Source: a bacterium
GTDB lineage: Bacteria > Eisenbacteria > RBG-16-71-46 > CAIMUX01
NCBI GenBank assembly: GCA_030431975.1
Contig: JAUIHP010000016.1
Span: 62,001 to 126,000 of the forward strand
Length of the DNA stretch: 64,000 nt
Direction: 5' to 3'
This document shows, one piece after another, positions 18,400-28,836 of this stretch. A program made the translations under genes and the position numbers. Each line of letters begins with the position of its first letter. Within the stretch, counting starts at the first letter, position 1. Below the pieces are notes generated by a model, which did not search any database, was not told where the DNA came from, and was given only the letters and a program-made list of their open reading frames with translations.

Positions 18400-20583
18400 A
18401 TGAACGGGACAATCTCGTTGCGGTTGGTACTTGGAACGATCGTTTCGCTCGTCCTTCTGGCGAGCACTGCGCAAGCCGGAGGAGACAACACGACGCTCCT
18501 CGGCCGTTGGGCCTACGGCCCCTCCTCGACGGTGTGCGTCGTCGGGACCACGGCCTACACCGGGGCCGGTGGGTTCCTTCTCATTTCCGACGTAACGGAC
18601 GAAGCGTCACCCATTCCACTCGGAGACTTCGAGTTTCCGTCTGCTGTACTCGACGTCGAGGTCGAGAGCGACTTTGCGTTCGTGGCGACGGCCTACTCCG
18701 GACTCTTCGTGCTCGATGTCACTGACTCGTCCGCTCCGGCGGTGATCTCGTCCCTGCCCTTCGACTCGTTCCTGATCGACCTGGAGATCGCGGGCGGCCA
18801 CGTCTATCTCGCGGACGGGGTTGGGGTCAATATCGTCGACGTCTCGGATCCGTTTGATCCGTCTCTGGTGACTCAGATTGCGACGTCGGGGTCCGCGACC
18901 GACACCAGGGTACAGGGCGGGCTCGCCTATGTTTCCGATTTTGGTCAGGGGCTCCTGATCTATGACGTGGGTGACCCGACTACGCCTCAGTTGTTGGGCA
19001 CACACGTACCCATTCCTGTGGGCCTGAACGAAGTTTGTGACGTCCAGGACGGTGTGGCGTACGTCGGCGATTGGCAGGGCGTCCGTACGGTCGACGTTTC
19101 GGATCCGGCCAATCCCTTCGAACTCGACTTCCTGGCGACGGGGATCATTTTCGATGTCGAGGTCGACGGCGACATTCTCTACGCATCGGACGGACGAGGC
19201 GTGAGGGTTTTTGACGTATCGGACCCTTCGAATGTGGAGCAAGCGGCCATCGTCGGCGGAGGGCATTTCGGTGACCTCTACTACGACATTGATGTCGTCG
19301 ACACTCACCTCTACATGGCCGACAGCATCGAAGGGACGCGCATCTTCGATCTTCCGACCCCGACGACACTCGACGAGATCGGCGTCATCGACGCTCGAGG
19401 CTACTCCTACGACATCAAGGTCATCGGCGATCTGGCCTACGTTGCGAATGGAAGCCGGGGACTCCGCATCATCGACCTCAGCGATCTGTCCTCGCTCGAG
19501 GAGATCGGGTTCCTCGAGACCAACTGGGCCACGTACGGAATCGATGTCGACCAGTCCCGCGCATACATGGCCGACGGCGCCGCGGGACTGCGAATCGTGG
19601 ATGTTGCGAATCCTCTCGCTCCCGCCCAACTGGGACTGCATGCGTCCGCCGATTGGTTCTACGATGTCGTCGGACTTGGCGATCTGGCCATCGCGGCCAA
19701 CGGAAACCTGGGGACGGCCATTGTCGATGTCTCCGATCCGACCTTCCCGTTCCTTAGGTCCCGTTTGGACGACAACTCTCCCTGCGGCGCCTCGTTGGAG
19801 TCGGCATACGTCGCCGGCATCGACGTCGTGGGCAACCTGGTCTTCGCGGCCGAAGATCAGTGCGGACTACGGATCATCGACATCTCCGATCCGGACAATC
19901 CAGTCACAGTGGGACAACTCGATACGCCGGGGAACGCGACCGATGTCGTCGTCGACGGCGACTTCGCCTACCTTGCCGACAATCCAGGGCTTCGCATCAT
20001 CGACATTTCCAACCCAACCCTTCCGGTCTTGCGAAGTGTCTTGTTCGGAGTGGGAGGGAACGACATCGCCTTTGCGGAAGGCTATGCCTACGTCGCGGCG
20101 TGGGCCGAGGGTGTCTACGTCGTGGATGTCAGCGATCCCGAGCATCCGGTTCAGGTCGGAGCCTTCGATACCGGCTTTGCGGCGCGGGGTCTCTATGCTT
20201 CGGGCTCCAGAGTCTATGTGACCGACGGGATGGACGGACTTTACGTCATTGGAAACGACGCGGTGCCCTCCGACGTGTCGCTTCCCGACTCAGGACCGGC
20301 TACAGAAGGTGGCCGACAGGCGGACCGAATCCTTCTGGGGAATGCCCCAAACCCGTTCGCGGACGAAACCCGGATCCGTTTCCAGCTCCCGGAGCCGTCG
20401 GAGGTGCGACTGATCGTCATCGACGTGAGTGGACGGCAAGTGGCCAGGCACTTTGAACCGCGTCTGGACGCAGGTCGACATGAGATCTCCTTTGCAGGGG
20501 AAGATCTGCCGAACGGTGTATATCGGTACGTGCTGCAGGCGGGGGCCCGGGTCGAGCAGGGGCGCATGACACGAGTTCGTTAG
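18400..20583 (+). CDS. Secreted LVIVD beta-propeller protein with FlgD-like sorting tail
   Basis: 727 aa. ATG 18400 has AAGGGGGG upstream; the longer frame from 18253 runs through the terminator and is not used. Signal peptide LVLGTIVSLVLLASTAQAGG. About 13 repeats of roughly 45 residues end in LxIxDVSDPxxP (IVDVSDPFDPS, TVDVSDPANP, IIDISDPDNPV), the LVIVD pattern that folds into propellers. The last 85 residues (ILLGNAPNPFADETRIRFQL to the end) are a FlgD/type IX-like C-terminal domain with NPF, DVSGRQVA and LPNGVYRYVL. This suggests export to the outer membrane or cell surface. Function unknown. Confidence 0.88.
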   Translation: MNGTISLRLVLGTIVSLVLLASTAQAGGDNTTLLGRWAYGPSSTVCVVGTTAYTGAGGFLLISDVTDEASPIPLGDFEFPSAVLDVEVESDFAFVATAYSGLFVLDVTDSSAPAVISSLPFDSFLIDLEIAGGHVYLADGVGVNIVDVSDPFDPSLVTQIATSGSATDTRVQGGLAYVSDFGQGLLIYDVGDPTTPQLLGTHVPIPVGLNEVCDVQDGVAYVGDWQGVRTVDVSDPANPFELDFLATGIIFDVEVDGDILYASDGRGVRVFDVSDPSNVEQAAIVGGGHFGDLYYDIDVVDTHLYMADSIEGTRIFDLPTPTTLDEIGVIDARGYSYDIKVIGDLAYVANGSRGLRIIDLSDLSSLEEIGFLETNWATYGIDVDQSRAYMADGAAGLRIVDVANPLAPAQLGLHASADWFYDVVGLGDLAIAANGNLGTAIVDVSDPTFPFLRSRLDDNSPCGASLESAYVAGIDVVGNLVFAAEDQCGLRIIDISDPDNPVTVGQLDTPGNATDVVVDGDFAYLADNPGLRIIDISNPTLPVLRSVLFGVGGNDIAFAEGYAYVAAWAEGVYVVDVSDPEHPVQVGAFDTGFAARGLYASGSRVYVTDGMDGLYVIGNDAVPSDVSLPDSGPATEGGRQADRILLGNAPNPFADETRIRFQLPEPSEVRLIVIDVSGRQVARHFEPRLDAGRHEISFAGEDLPNGVYRYVLQAGARVEQGRMTRVR

Positions 20584-20609
20584 TCGGCTCTTCGATCGTC
20601 GAATTCCGA

Positions 20610-21314
20610 TCAGCAGCGGATGGTCTTGCGCTTCTTTCCGGCGCGGCCCGCTTTCTCGACCTTGTCGATGTATTCTGTGGCCAGAGGGACTTTGCAGGCG
20701 GTTCCGCCCATGTCGACCTCGACTTTGCCGATCGACTTTGCCGTGGCCTTGGCTTCCTTCCGAAGTGACTGGACGTAACTCCCCACCGCGATGACGAAGC
20801 CGTTCATGGTGTAACGCACTCGATTCGGTGCGTCCGCGATGTCGGTTTGGACACGCTTCAGCAATCCCCGGACCTCGTCGAGATCGAGTTCTTCGTCCGC
20901 CTGGGTGGCGAGCAGGCCGACGTACGTGCACCACCCTGCTGCGGCCACCTGTTCTTTCCTGGCGTCGATCCACTTCATGGCCAGATCGCGTCCGTGCTTA
21001 CTTTCCGAAGCAACCCAGGGGACGCTGTACTCGGAAATCGTTGTGAACCTGGCGTTGCGGGCCCAGGACTCCAACTGCTTCTTCGTCATCTCCCGGCCGT
21101 CCGCCACCATACCCGCCAGGTACATCGCATCGTAGTTGCCGGTCTCGAAAAGCTCGTGCGCCAGGTCCTGCCGCCCTTTGATCTTCTTCGCGACCACTTT
21201 CAAGTCGGCGACTTTGACTCCGTAGGATTCGGATGCGCCGTGGCGAGCGAGCGTCTTGCGGGTCTGCTCGCTCCCTTTCGACTTCAGGTCTTTCAGCACG
21301 TCGTTGAGCTTCAA
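20610..21314 (-). CDS. DNA alkylation repair protein (AlkD-like HEAT fold)
   Basis: 234 aa. TTG 21314 is selected because AGGAGGG lies at 21321-21327, six bases upstream; the frame extends further but into unrelated sequence. Hallmarks of the AlkD-like family are GVKVADLKVVAKKIKG, HELFETGNYDAMYLAGMVAD, TTISEYSVPWVASESKHGRDLAMKW and VRYTMNGFVIAVGSYV. AlkD excises bulky or positively charged alkylated bases with HEAT-like repeats. The basic tail RAGRAGKKRKTIRC could aid DNA binding. It lies downstream of thiC on the same strand but with its own ribosome site. Confidence 0.82.
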   Translation of the reverse strand: MKLNDVLKDLKSKGSEQTRKTLARHGASESYGVKVADLKVVAKKIKGRQDLAHELFETGNYDAMYLAGMVADGREMTKKQLESWARNARFTTISEYSVPWVASESKHGRDLAMKWIDARKEQVAAAGWCTYVGLLATQADEELDLDEVRGLLKRVQTDIADAPNRVRYTMNGFVIAVGSYVQSLRKEAKATAKSIGKVEVDMGGTACKVPLATEYIDKVEKAGRAGKKRKTIRC

Positions 21315-21397
21315 AGCCAGCCCTCCTGTTCGGGTCCGAACGGCTAACGTCGGGTATTCTCGAAGGTCACCGCAGCAACCTTCGTGAACAGTCCGTG

Positions 21398-23419
<2,022 letters not shown>

Positions 23420-23484
23420 CTACGAAAGAGTCGTTTCGGAGGGGCAACGAGCACGGAGAGATTCGAGGTGAGTCGGTCCGTAGC

Positions 23485-23595
23485 TTCGCTTCCCTACGCC
23501 GGCATGATCCGGATCAGGTTCAGAGGCTTCCGCGGTGCGTTCCGGTCGGCCGGAAAACCGCGTCTCAGGGCGTCACTGCGCCCGCACCCAGCGAA
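23485..23595 (-). ncRNA. TPP (THI-box) riboswitch upstream of thiC
   Basis: Read on the minus strand, the conserved elements occur in order: GGGTGC, CTGAGA with a preceding GGGCG/CGCCC stem, then ACCTGATCCGGATCATGCC followed by GGCGTAGGGA. Closing stem P1 is TTCGCT (23590-23595) pairing with AGCGAA (23485-23490). These are the sensor helices of the thiamine-pyrophosphate aptamer. It precedes thiC by 75 bases, with room for an expression platform that hides the ribosome binding site or terminates transcription. Confidence 0.95.
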
Positions 23596-23619
23596 CGGAC
23601 TTGAGAATAGGGGGGGCGG

Positions 23620-23644
23620 CCGGAGTGACGCAAGGGCACTCCGG
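23620..23644 (-). terminator. Possible terminator after the DUF2202 gene
   Basis: Inverted repeat CCGGAGTG (23620-23627) / CACTCCGG (23637-23644) with a 9-base loop, between the DUF2202 stop and the riboswitch. There is no T tract on either strand, so it may only insulate weakly. Confidence 0.4.
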
Positions 23645-23664
23645 CGCTCGGCTCGGCGGCTTCG

Positions 23665-24609
23665 TCAGTCGCCTTCGGCGAAGCAGCGTTCGTGCTCACC
23701 GGCCGCGATCTCCCAAAACTCCTGCTCGGAGAGGTGTTCCGGCGTGAAGTCGATGTCCCGCCGCTGCAGATGGCGGGCGAAAGCGCGTAGGTGATTTCGT
23801 GAACCCGTCTCCAAGATGGTGTAGACCCGTTTGAGATCCGGGTTGGTCGTGCGGGCCTGCCGCTCGCGAAGATCGACGATATCCAGTTCCTCGATGCGGG
23901 CGCCGACGACGATCGCCTGATCGAGAGACTGCCATCCCTGGGCCACGAGTTGATCGTGGAGGGTTTGGATGGCCGGATTGCGGAACTCACCGACGCGAGT
24001 CTTTGGCGCTCCCTTGACCTCGTAAGTGTCCGCCAACTCGTGGAGCAGGTCCATGTGCGTCTGTTCCGAGCGCGAGATGTTCGCGTAGGGACGGAAGCTC
24101 CAGGTCTCCAGAAGTTGCGTGTAGACGTCGCGAGCGAGTTGCTCTTCCTGCAACATGAAGAAGAGGTCGGCGCGCTCGACTTGCGTGAGCGGCGTCTTGG
24201 CCGGATCTTCGATCATCTCTCCGATATCCTTGGCGCTGCAGGCGCCGCCGCCGCAGCCAGGCTTGCCATTTCCAGATCCGCCCACGCTGCTTCCGCAGGA
24301 GGCTCCGCCACAAGCGCCCCAGCCACAGTTGACACTGGAATTCTGGGCCGGGCCTTTGCCTCGGCCGCCTCGTCTGGCGCGGTTCTTTCCGGAGGGTTTC
24401 GCTTTTTCTGAGCCTTGGCGAGCCTGCCGGGTCGCGTTGCAGCAGCCGTCCGTGTTGCAGCAGCCCGAAGCGTCACCGTACGACTCGACGTCGGGGCGGC
24501 CCCACTGTGACTTCTGCTGGGCGTGTCCTGTATCCGCTGTTGCAAAGAGTAGGATGGCAACGAGGCCGGCGAGGGCACCTCCACCGGCGATCAAGGTTCG
24601 AGGACGCAT
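23665..24609 (-). CDS. Secreted DUF2202 (ferritin-like) protein with Cys-rich linker
   Basis: 314 aa. N-terminal signal peptide ALAGLVAILLFATADTGHAQ. Residues about 45-130 are rich in Cys and Gly, with GCCNTDGCC and CGWGACGGASCG clusters. From about residue 138 the DUF2202 domain follows: LFFMLQEEQLARDVYTQL, RSEQTHMDLLHEL and SRNHLRAFARHL. Glu and His spacing (E-E-x-x-A-R-D, E-x-x-H, N-H-L) resembles a four-helix di-metal site of ferritin-like proteins. The Cys-rich linker is an unusual addition and may bind metal. I infer a periplasmic metal or redox protein; no reaction is established. Confidence 0.82.
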   Translation of the reverse strand: MRPRTLIAGGGALAGLVAILLFATADTGHAQQKSQWGRPDVESYGDASGCCNTDGCCNATRQARQGSEKAKPSGKNRARRGGRGKGPAQNSSVNCGWGACGGASCGSSVGGSGNGKPGCGGGACSAKDIGEMIEDPAKTPLTQVERADLFFMLQEEQLARDVYTQLLETWSFRPYANISRSEQTHMDLLHELADTYEVKGAPKTRVGEFRNPAIQTLHDQLVAQGWQSLDQAIVVGARIEELDIVDLRERQARTTNPDLKRVYTILETGSRNHLRAFARHLQRRDIDFTPEHLSEQEFWEIAAGEHERCFAEGD

Positions 24610-24745
24610 CGGAACCTCCCTTCAAGTAGCCCAATCAGTCCTGTTGCTACTAGGAGACGACGTTTCGGCACGTGGTCACATAGGGGGTTTTCCGGATGAC
24701 GGTTGAGTGATGGCATCGAAACTTGGCGAACGGCTCATTCGGCGA

Positions 24746-25909
24746 TCACTCCGGCCCGTCCTGGAACAACCGGATGTAGTCCGCGTAAAAGAAGACGCGA
24801 TTGCGCTTCTGGCCGGTCTGCTCGACCAGGATTCGATGTTCGACGAACTGCTTGACGAGGCTGTTCGCCGCCGGGTAGCTGCTACCTGTGATGCTCTGCA
24901 CGGTCTTCACGGTTAGATACGGCTGCTCGTAGAGTCGCTCGAGGACTCTGTGGCCGTTGCCGGCTGCCCGTCCAAACGCGTGAACGATCCGTTCACGATG
25001 GTTTTCCCGCAACAGAAGGATCTTTCGGGCAGTCTCGGTGGCCTCCTGGCTGACCTCGTAGACCCCCTTCAGGAAAAACATCAGCCATTCCTCCCACTCA
25101 CCACTGTCTCGCACCGCTTGAAGGCGGTCGTAGTACTCTTGGCGATAACGTTTGAAGTAGTGGGAAAGATAGAGAACGGGTTTCAGCAAGACTTCCCGTT
25201 CACATAGAAGGAACGTGATCAGAAGTCGGCCGACTCGACCATTACCGTCGAGAAATGGGTGGATCGTTTCGAACTGAGCGTGTGCCAGTCCAATACGGAC
25301 GAGCAACGGGAGGGATGAGTCATCGTGGAGAAACGATTCCAACTCTCGCAGGAGGCGCGGTACCTCAGCAGGAGGGGGTGGAACGAAGCTCGCTTCGTTC
25401 AGGGTACAGCCGGAAGGTCCGATCCAGTTCTGTGATTCTCTCAACTCGCCGGGCACCAGGTGACGCCCCCGACCGCCGGCGAGGAGTCGTTTGTGGATCT
25501 CCCGGATGAGGCGGACGGAGACCGAGAGCGCCTCGAGTCGCTCCAAACCGTAGTTCATGGCCTGGACGTAGTTGAAGACCTCGTCCACATCATTCGGCGC
25601 TTCGGCAGATAGCACCCGTGCTTCGGCGGCAAGGACATCCTGGAGAGAGCTTTGGGTCCCTTCGATTTGGCTGGAAAGAACTGCCTCTCTTCGAACGTAC
25701 ATCGCCACGAAGAGGTCAGGGTGGGGCAGGGTTTGGACCGAGCCGTCCAGCCGGCCCAGGGCCCGATCGGCCTTCGATAGCAGTACTTGGAGCCGGTCCT
25801 CGATGAGGATCGGGGGGTCTGGCGGCAGCCGCGTAGGTAGAAACGCGCTATAGCCTTGCAACTGATGGATATAGCGGCCTGATCGGGAGTTGTTCGTCCG
25901 TCGGGTCAC
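24746..25909 (-). CDS. Fic family protein (AMPylator, class II) with C-terminal winged helix
   Basis: 387 aa. Fic enzymes transfer AMP or other groups to protein hydroxyls. The catalytic loop HPFLDGNGRVGR is complete at residues about 217-228. The auto-inhibitory helix motif (S/T)xxxE(G/N) is present as SSQIEG (79-84), on the N-terminal side, which defines class II. The N-terminus RSGRYIHQLQGYSAFLPTRLPPDPPI fits this subfamily. The C-terminal part (LYEQPYLTVKTVQSITGSSYPAANSLVKQF) is a winged helix-turn-helix, suggesting autoregulation at the operator-like array just upstream. GTG 25909 has no good ribosome site. The cellular target is unknown. Confidence 0.92.
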   Translation of the reverse strand: MTRRTNNSRSGRYIHQLQGYSAFLPTRLPPDPPILIEDRLQVLLSKADRALGRLDGSVQTLPHPDLFVAMYVRREAVLSSQIEGTQSSLQDVLAAEARVLSAEAPNDVDEVFNYVQAMNYGLERLEALSVSVRLIREIHKRLLAGGRGRHLVPGELRESQNWIGPSGCTLNEASFVPPPPAEVPRLLRELESFLHDDSSLPLLVRIGLAHAQFETIHPFLDGNGRVGRLLITFLLCEREVLLKPVLYLSHYFKRYRQEYYDRLQAVRDSGEWEEWLMFFLKGVYEVSQEATETARKILLLRENHRERIVHAFGRAAGNGHRVLERLYEQPYLTVKTVQSITGSSYPAANSLVKQFVEHRILVEQTGQKRNRVFFYADYIRLFQDGPE

Positions 25910-25928
25910 AGTAAAGGTAGCCTTTCAT
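25848..25928 (-). other. Out-of-frame 26-codon leader ORF overlapping the Fic start
   Basis: ATG 25928 has the best ribosome site in this region (GAGGAG, five bases upstream) but opens a frame of only 26 codons (MKGYLYCDPTDEQLP...) that ends at TAG 25848-25850, inside the Fic gene in another frame. The Fic GTG at 25909 lacks its own site. This could be a regulatory leader peptide, a coupling device, or a sequence or genuine frameshift that detached the true Fic start. Confidence 0.35.
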
Positions 25929-26002
25929 ATGGACTCCTCACCTCGCCATATTAAAGGCTGCATTTAATATGGGCAACTGGAGGCTCCATATGTAAGGCAG
26001 CC
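25916..26002. promoter_or_regulatory. Four-copy operator-like array before the Fic gene
   Basis: A 17-bp motif, CCATATnnAAnGCnnCC with small variations, occurs four times: 25916-25932 (minus), 25946-25962 (plus), 25956-25972 (minus) and 25986-26002 (plus). The middle two overlap and form a perfect palindrome CCATATTAAA (25946-25955) / TTTAATATGG (25963-25972) around a 7-base centre. The outer sites are placed symmetrically at about 30-bp spacing. This is what a cooperative repressor site looks like, and the DNA is much richer in A/T than its surroundings. The Fic protein's own winged helix is an obvious candidate ligand. Confidence 0.7.
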
Positions 26003-26033
26003 CTTCCTAGGGGGTCGCCTGCCCTCGACCCCG

Positions 26034-27173
26034 CTACTGCCCGAACAGGATGTCCAGGACAGCGCGTGCCTGTCCGGCCGCGTAGCCAGTTCCCAGATTC
26101 GAGAGGACGATGACGGTGAGGTCGTCGTCAGGGAATCGCACCATGTAGGAGCTGAAGCCCAGGTCCCCGCCCTCGTACCAGAGGGTCCGGCGACCGTCAA
26201 ACTCGCCCCAAACCAGGCCGAACGCGTCGTTTGCCTTGTCGTGTTCGAAACGCCGGACCTGAAGCAGCAGCTCGGTCAGCTCCGGGCCGCCGAGCGAATG
26301 GGACCGGAAGCTCTCATCCCACTTCGCCAGGTCTTCCAGTGTCGAGAAGACACCGCTGCCTCCGTAGTGGGGCGACCGTCGGATCTCTCGTCGAAACCCC
26401 GCTTCCTCGTCCACGTTGTAGCCGGTGGCGCGGCCCGCGATGATGCGGCCGAGATCATCGTTGACGACGCTTCGGTTCATCTTCAGGGGAAGGAAGATCT
26501 CACGTTCGACGAAGGCCGAGAATGGAACTCCGCTGACTCGCGCGACGATCTCTGCGATGACCTGGTAGTTGGTGTTGCTGTAGGCCCATTGCGATCCGGG
26601 AGCGAACTCCAAGTCCGGAGTTGCCATCACGGCGCTGAGAGCATCCTCGACCGTGAAATAGTCGGCGCCCCAGTCGCGACCGCCGGATCGTTCGAGCCGG
26701 TAGTATTCCGGAAGTCCGCTTGTCATGTAGACGAGGTGCTGAACCTGCACGCTCTGAAACGGCGCGGGCCATTCTTCCAGATACTGCGATACGGGCGCAT
26801 CGAGCAGCACCTGGCCACGCTGGATCAGGATTCCGAGAGCAGCGGCGGTGAACTGCTTCGAGAGCGAGGCGATGTTGAATGCGGTCGTCGGGTCGATCGG
26901 GATGTCGTGCTCGAGGTTGGCGCTCCCGAAACCGCGGGCATGTACCAGATCTCCATCTTCGACGATGCCGACGGCATAACCGGGCTGTCTTCCCTCGAAC
27001 TGTGAGAAGTGGCGGTCGACCTCACTCTTCCTTACTTCGGTCAAAGTCGTATTGAACCGGTCGGGATCCGATGCGTCGGCCACTTCCGGGCACCCGATCA
27101 CCAAAAGAACCAGTCCAAGCAGGATAGATGTCCGTCGGTTGCACGATGCCGCTGAGCTTGAGTCTGGAAACAT
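26034..27173 (-). CDS. Serine hydrolase, beta-lactamase/PBP4-like lipoprotein
   Basis: 379 aa. The N-terminus has a hydrophobic run ending LLVIGC, a lipobox, so it is probably a lipoprotein. The class C beta-lactamase fold is indicated by NIASLSKQFTAAA (S-x-x-K, catalytic Ser) and YSNTNY (Y-x-N). The third motif, usually H/KxG, appears as EGGDLGF, as in many esterase-like members. The conserved GLPEYYRLERS and FSTLEDLAKW segments fit the family. Possible roles are D-Ala carboxypeptidase or esterase; no substrate can be chosen. The next gene on this strand is Fic, 124 bp away behind the operator array. Confidence 0.88.
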   Translation of the reverse strand: MFPDSSSAASCNRRTSILLGLVLLVIGCPEVADASDPDRFNTTLTEVRKSEVDRHFSQFEGRQPGYAVGIVEDGDLVHARGFGSANLEHDIPIDPTTAFNIASLSKQFTAAALGILIQRGQVLLDAPVSQYLEEWPAPFQSVQVQHLVYMTSGLPEYYRLERSGGRDWGADYFTVEDALSAVMATPDLEFAPGSQWAYSNTNYQVIAEIVARVSGVPFSAFVEREIFLPLKMNRSVVNDDLGRIIAGRATGYNVDEEAGFRREIRRSPHYGGSGVFSTLEDLAKWDESFRSHSLGGPELTELLLQVRRFEHDKANDAFGLVWGEFDGRRTLWYEGGDLGFSSYMVRFPDDDLTVIVLSNLGTGYAAGQARAVLDILFGQ

Positions 27174-27467
27174 GGCTCCAAGACTACATCGAATCGCGTG
27201 CCGTCACGACCATGCCTCGCACGCAAGGCCTGACCCCTTGACCGGCGAGAAACACTTGGCACAACCGTTCGCATTCGAACAGATCAGTTCTCTCCAAGCT
27301 CCACACTCGATCCTTTCGATCCTTTGCTGAAACCAAACTCGAAGCCGATCGAAGTCAGCGGGCTTTCGCAGTCGGCTGTCTCCCAGCGATTTGTCTTGCC
27401 AGCACAAGCTTCATCCCGCGATGGCACGGATGTTTGCCTACGCGACCCGGGGCCGGAAGGGAGAGTC
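27174..27467. other. Gap between the divergent serine hydrolase and sigma genes
   Basis: 294 bp. The sigma frame extends upstream in this region but without family similarity, and no clear alternate gene or RNA was seen. It should hold the promoters of both divergent genes. Confidence 0.4.
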
Positions 27468-28133
27468 ATGGAGTTTCCGGATTGCCGATCCGCGGAGGAG
27501 CCGACGGGGCAGCATTCTTCGGAGCCGAACCATGAGAGGAGTCTCGCGCAGCGTGTCGCAAACGGTTCGCAGGAAGCGTGGGAAGAGTTCCTCCTCGAGT
27601 ATGCACCTACGATTCTGAAATCCATTCGCCGACAGCCCGTCCGGGATGAGGACGAGGTTCAGTCGGTCTTCGTCAATGTTCTCACCTACCTCCACAGATC
27701 GGGGCTGCAGACCTACCGGGGAGAAGCCGCCCTATCGACGTGGCTGGATCACGTGGTGCGGTCCCGTGCGGTGGATGAGCTGCGCCGTCGGAAGGGCAGA
27801 AGTCCGTCTCCACGGAGAGAAGCCGTCTGGCGAGGGCACGTTCGGGACTTTTACCGTGAGCTGACCGAGGCGCTGGAGGAACGCCGGCCGGATCGGCGAA
27901 TGGAGACCGGGGACAAGTACGGTGACGAGTACAGTGACGAGTACGGTACGGCCGAGAAGCTGAGGGTGCAGATACAGAAGCTGCCCGAGATAGAGCGCGA
28001 AGTGATCCTGCTGAAGCTTCGGGGAGTCTCGGCACGGGAGATTGCGCGCCGACTGAGTTTGAAGAACAGTCGGAAAGCCTACACCGTGGCCGCAAGCGCG
28101 ATCCGAAAGCTGCGAAGATCGTTGCTTCTATAG
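27468..28133 (+). CDS. Sigma-70 family (ECF-type) sigma factor with in-frame tandem repeat
   Basis: 221 aa from ATG 27468, preceded by GGAAGGGA. Region 2: WEEFLLEYAPTILKSIRR, then DEVQSVFVNVLTYLHR and LSTWLDHVVRSRAVDELRRRK. Region 4: LPEIEREVILLKLRGVSAREIARRLSLKN, followed by a basic helix RKAYTVAASAIRKLRR. Between them, residues about 149-160 are three 4-aa units (DKYG, DEYS, DEYG) encoded by a 12-bp tandem repeat at 27912-27947, in the variable linker. A small Cys-rich secreted protein gene is convergent downstream. The regulon is unknown. Confidence 0.85.
   Translation: MEFPDCRSAEEPTGQHSSEPNHERSLAQRVANGSQEAWEEFLLEYAPTILKSIRRQPVRDEDEVQSVFVNVLTYLHRSGLQTYRGEAALSTWLDHVVRSRAVDELRRRKGRSPSPRREAVWRGHVRDFYRELTEALEERRPDRRMETGDKYGDEYSDEYGTAEKLRVQIQKLPEIEREVILLKLRGVSAREIARRLSLKNSRKAYTVAASAIRKLRRSLLL
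27912..27947 (+). repeat. 12-bp tandem repeat, three units, in the sigma linker
   Basis: Units GACAAGTACGGT, GACGAGTACAGT and GACGAGTACGGT are contiguous and in frame, encoding DKYG-DEYS-DEYG. They lie in the linker between sigma regions 2 and 4, where length changes would be tolerated. Confidence 0.85.
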
Positions 28134-28216
28134 TGGACCGTAACTGGAAGCTTCGAGAATCGGGCAAGGTCACTCGACCCGTCTGCCGAATGACCTTGCT
28201 CGAACTCGGACTTGGA

Positions 28217-28570
28217 CTAGTTGCAGGTCTGACAACCCGTGACGGCAGTCTGATTCGGGGATCCGTTGTACCAACGCTCGATCTTGAACTGGTTGTCGCC
28301 CGCAGATCCAATGTACTTGTACTGCGTCTTGCCGCAATCGAGGACTGCGATAGGGGACCAATCTCCGGTGCAGCCGGACTTGACGTAGATTCGAACCTCG
28401 TCGCAGTCACAGCCGGTGTCATTGAAGTTGATGACCCAGGTTTCCAGACCCGGACCCGGGGAGATCGCCGCGCAAGATACGCTTGCAGCGAGGTTGTCGC
28501 AGGCGTTCGCTGCCATCGCACCACCGAGAATCATCGCAGTTGCAACCATGAGTCGAGCTAGCTTCTTCAT
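28217..28570 (-). CDS. Small secreted Cys-rich protein
   Basis: 117 aa. Signal peptide KLARLMVATAMILGGAMAANA. The mature ~95 residues hold nine Cys, including CDNLAASVSC, GCDCDEV, KSGC, LDCGK and GCQTCN at the C-terminus, suggesting disulfides in the periplasm or outside the cell. The strand pattern (WVINFNDTGCDCDEVRIYVK) suggests a small beta sandwich. No family was recognised. ATG 28570 is the only reasonable start. It is convergent with the sigma gene 84 bp away. Confidence 0.7.
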   Translation of the reverse strand: MKKLARLMVATAMILGGAMAANACDNLAASVSCAAISPGPGLETWVINFNDTGCDCDEVRIYVKSGCTGDWSPIAVLDCGKTQYKYIGSAGDNQFKIERWYNGSPNQTAVTGCQTCN

Positions 28571-28836
28571 CAGTTGTTCTCCATCTATGGAAGTTGATGT
28601 CGGCGGCCGCTGGAGCAGAGTGCACCAGCGGCCTGCATGGATAGACGGATGAAGTTGTACGATTACCAGCTACGGCAGCTTTATGACGAAGATTTCTTCA
28701 AGAAACACTCCTTCTGTAACACGTCGTTGTACCGCCGGACGCGCAGTCGAAAAACTTGTGTATGGAAGGACGGAACCTTCGATGAGTACATGAATGAGGA
28801 GGGTTTGTTTTCGCTGACAACAAAGTCCGCCACGTG

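Noticed and set aside
24746-25909. Fic-based toxin-antitoxin pair with a separate antitoxin
   Set aside because: The inhibitory SSQIEG motif lies in the Fic protein itself and no small antitoxin gene is adjacent.
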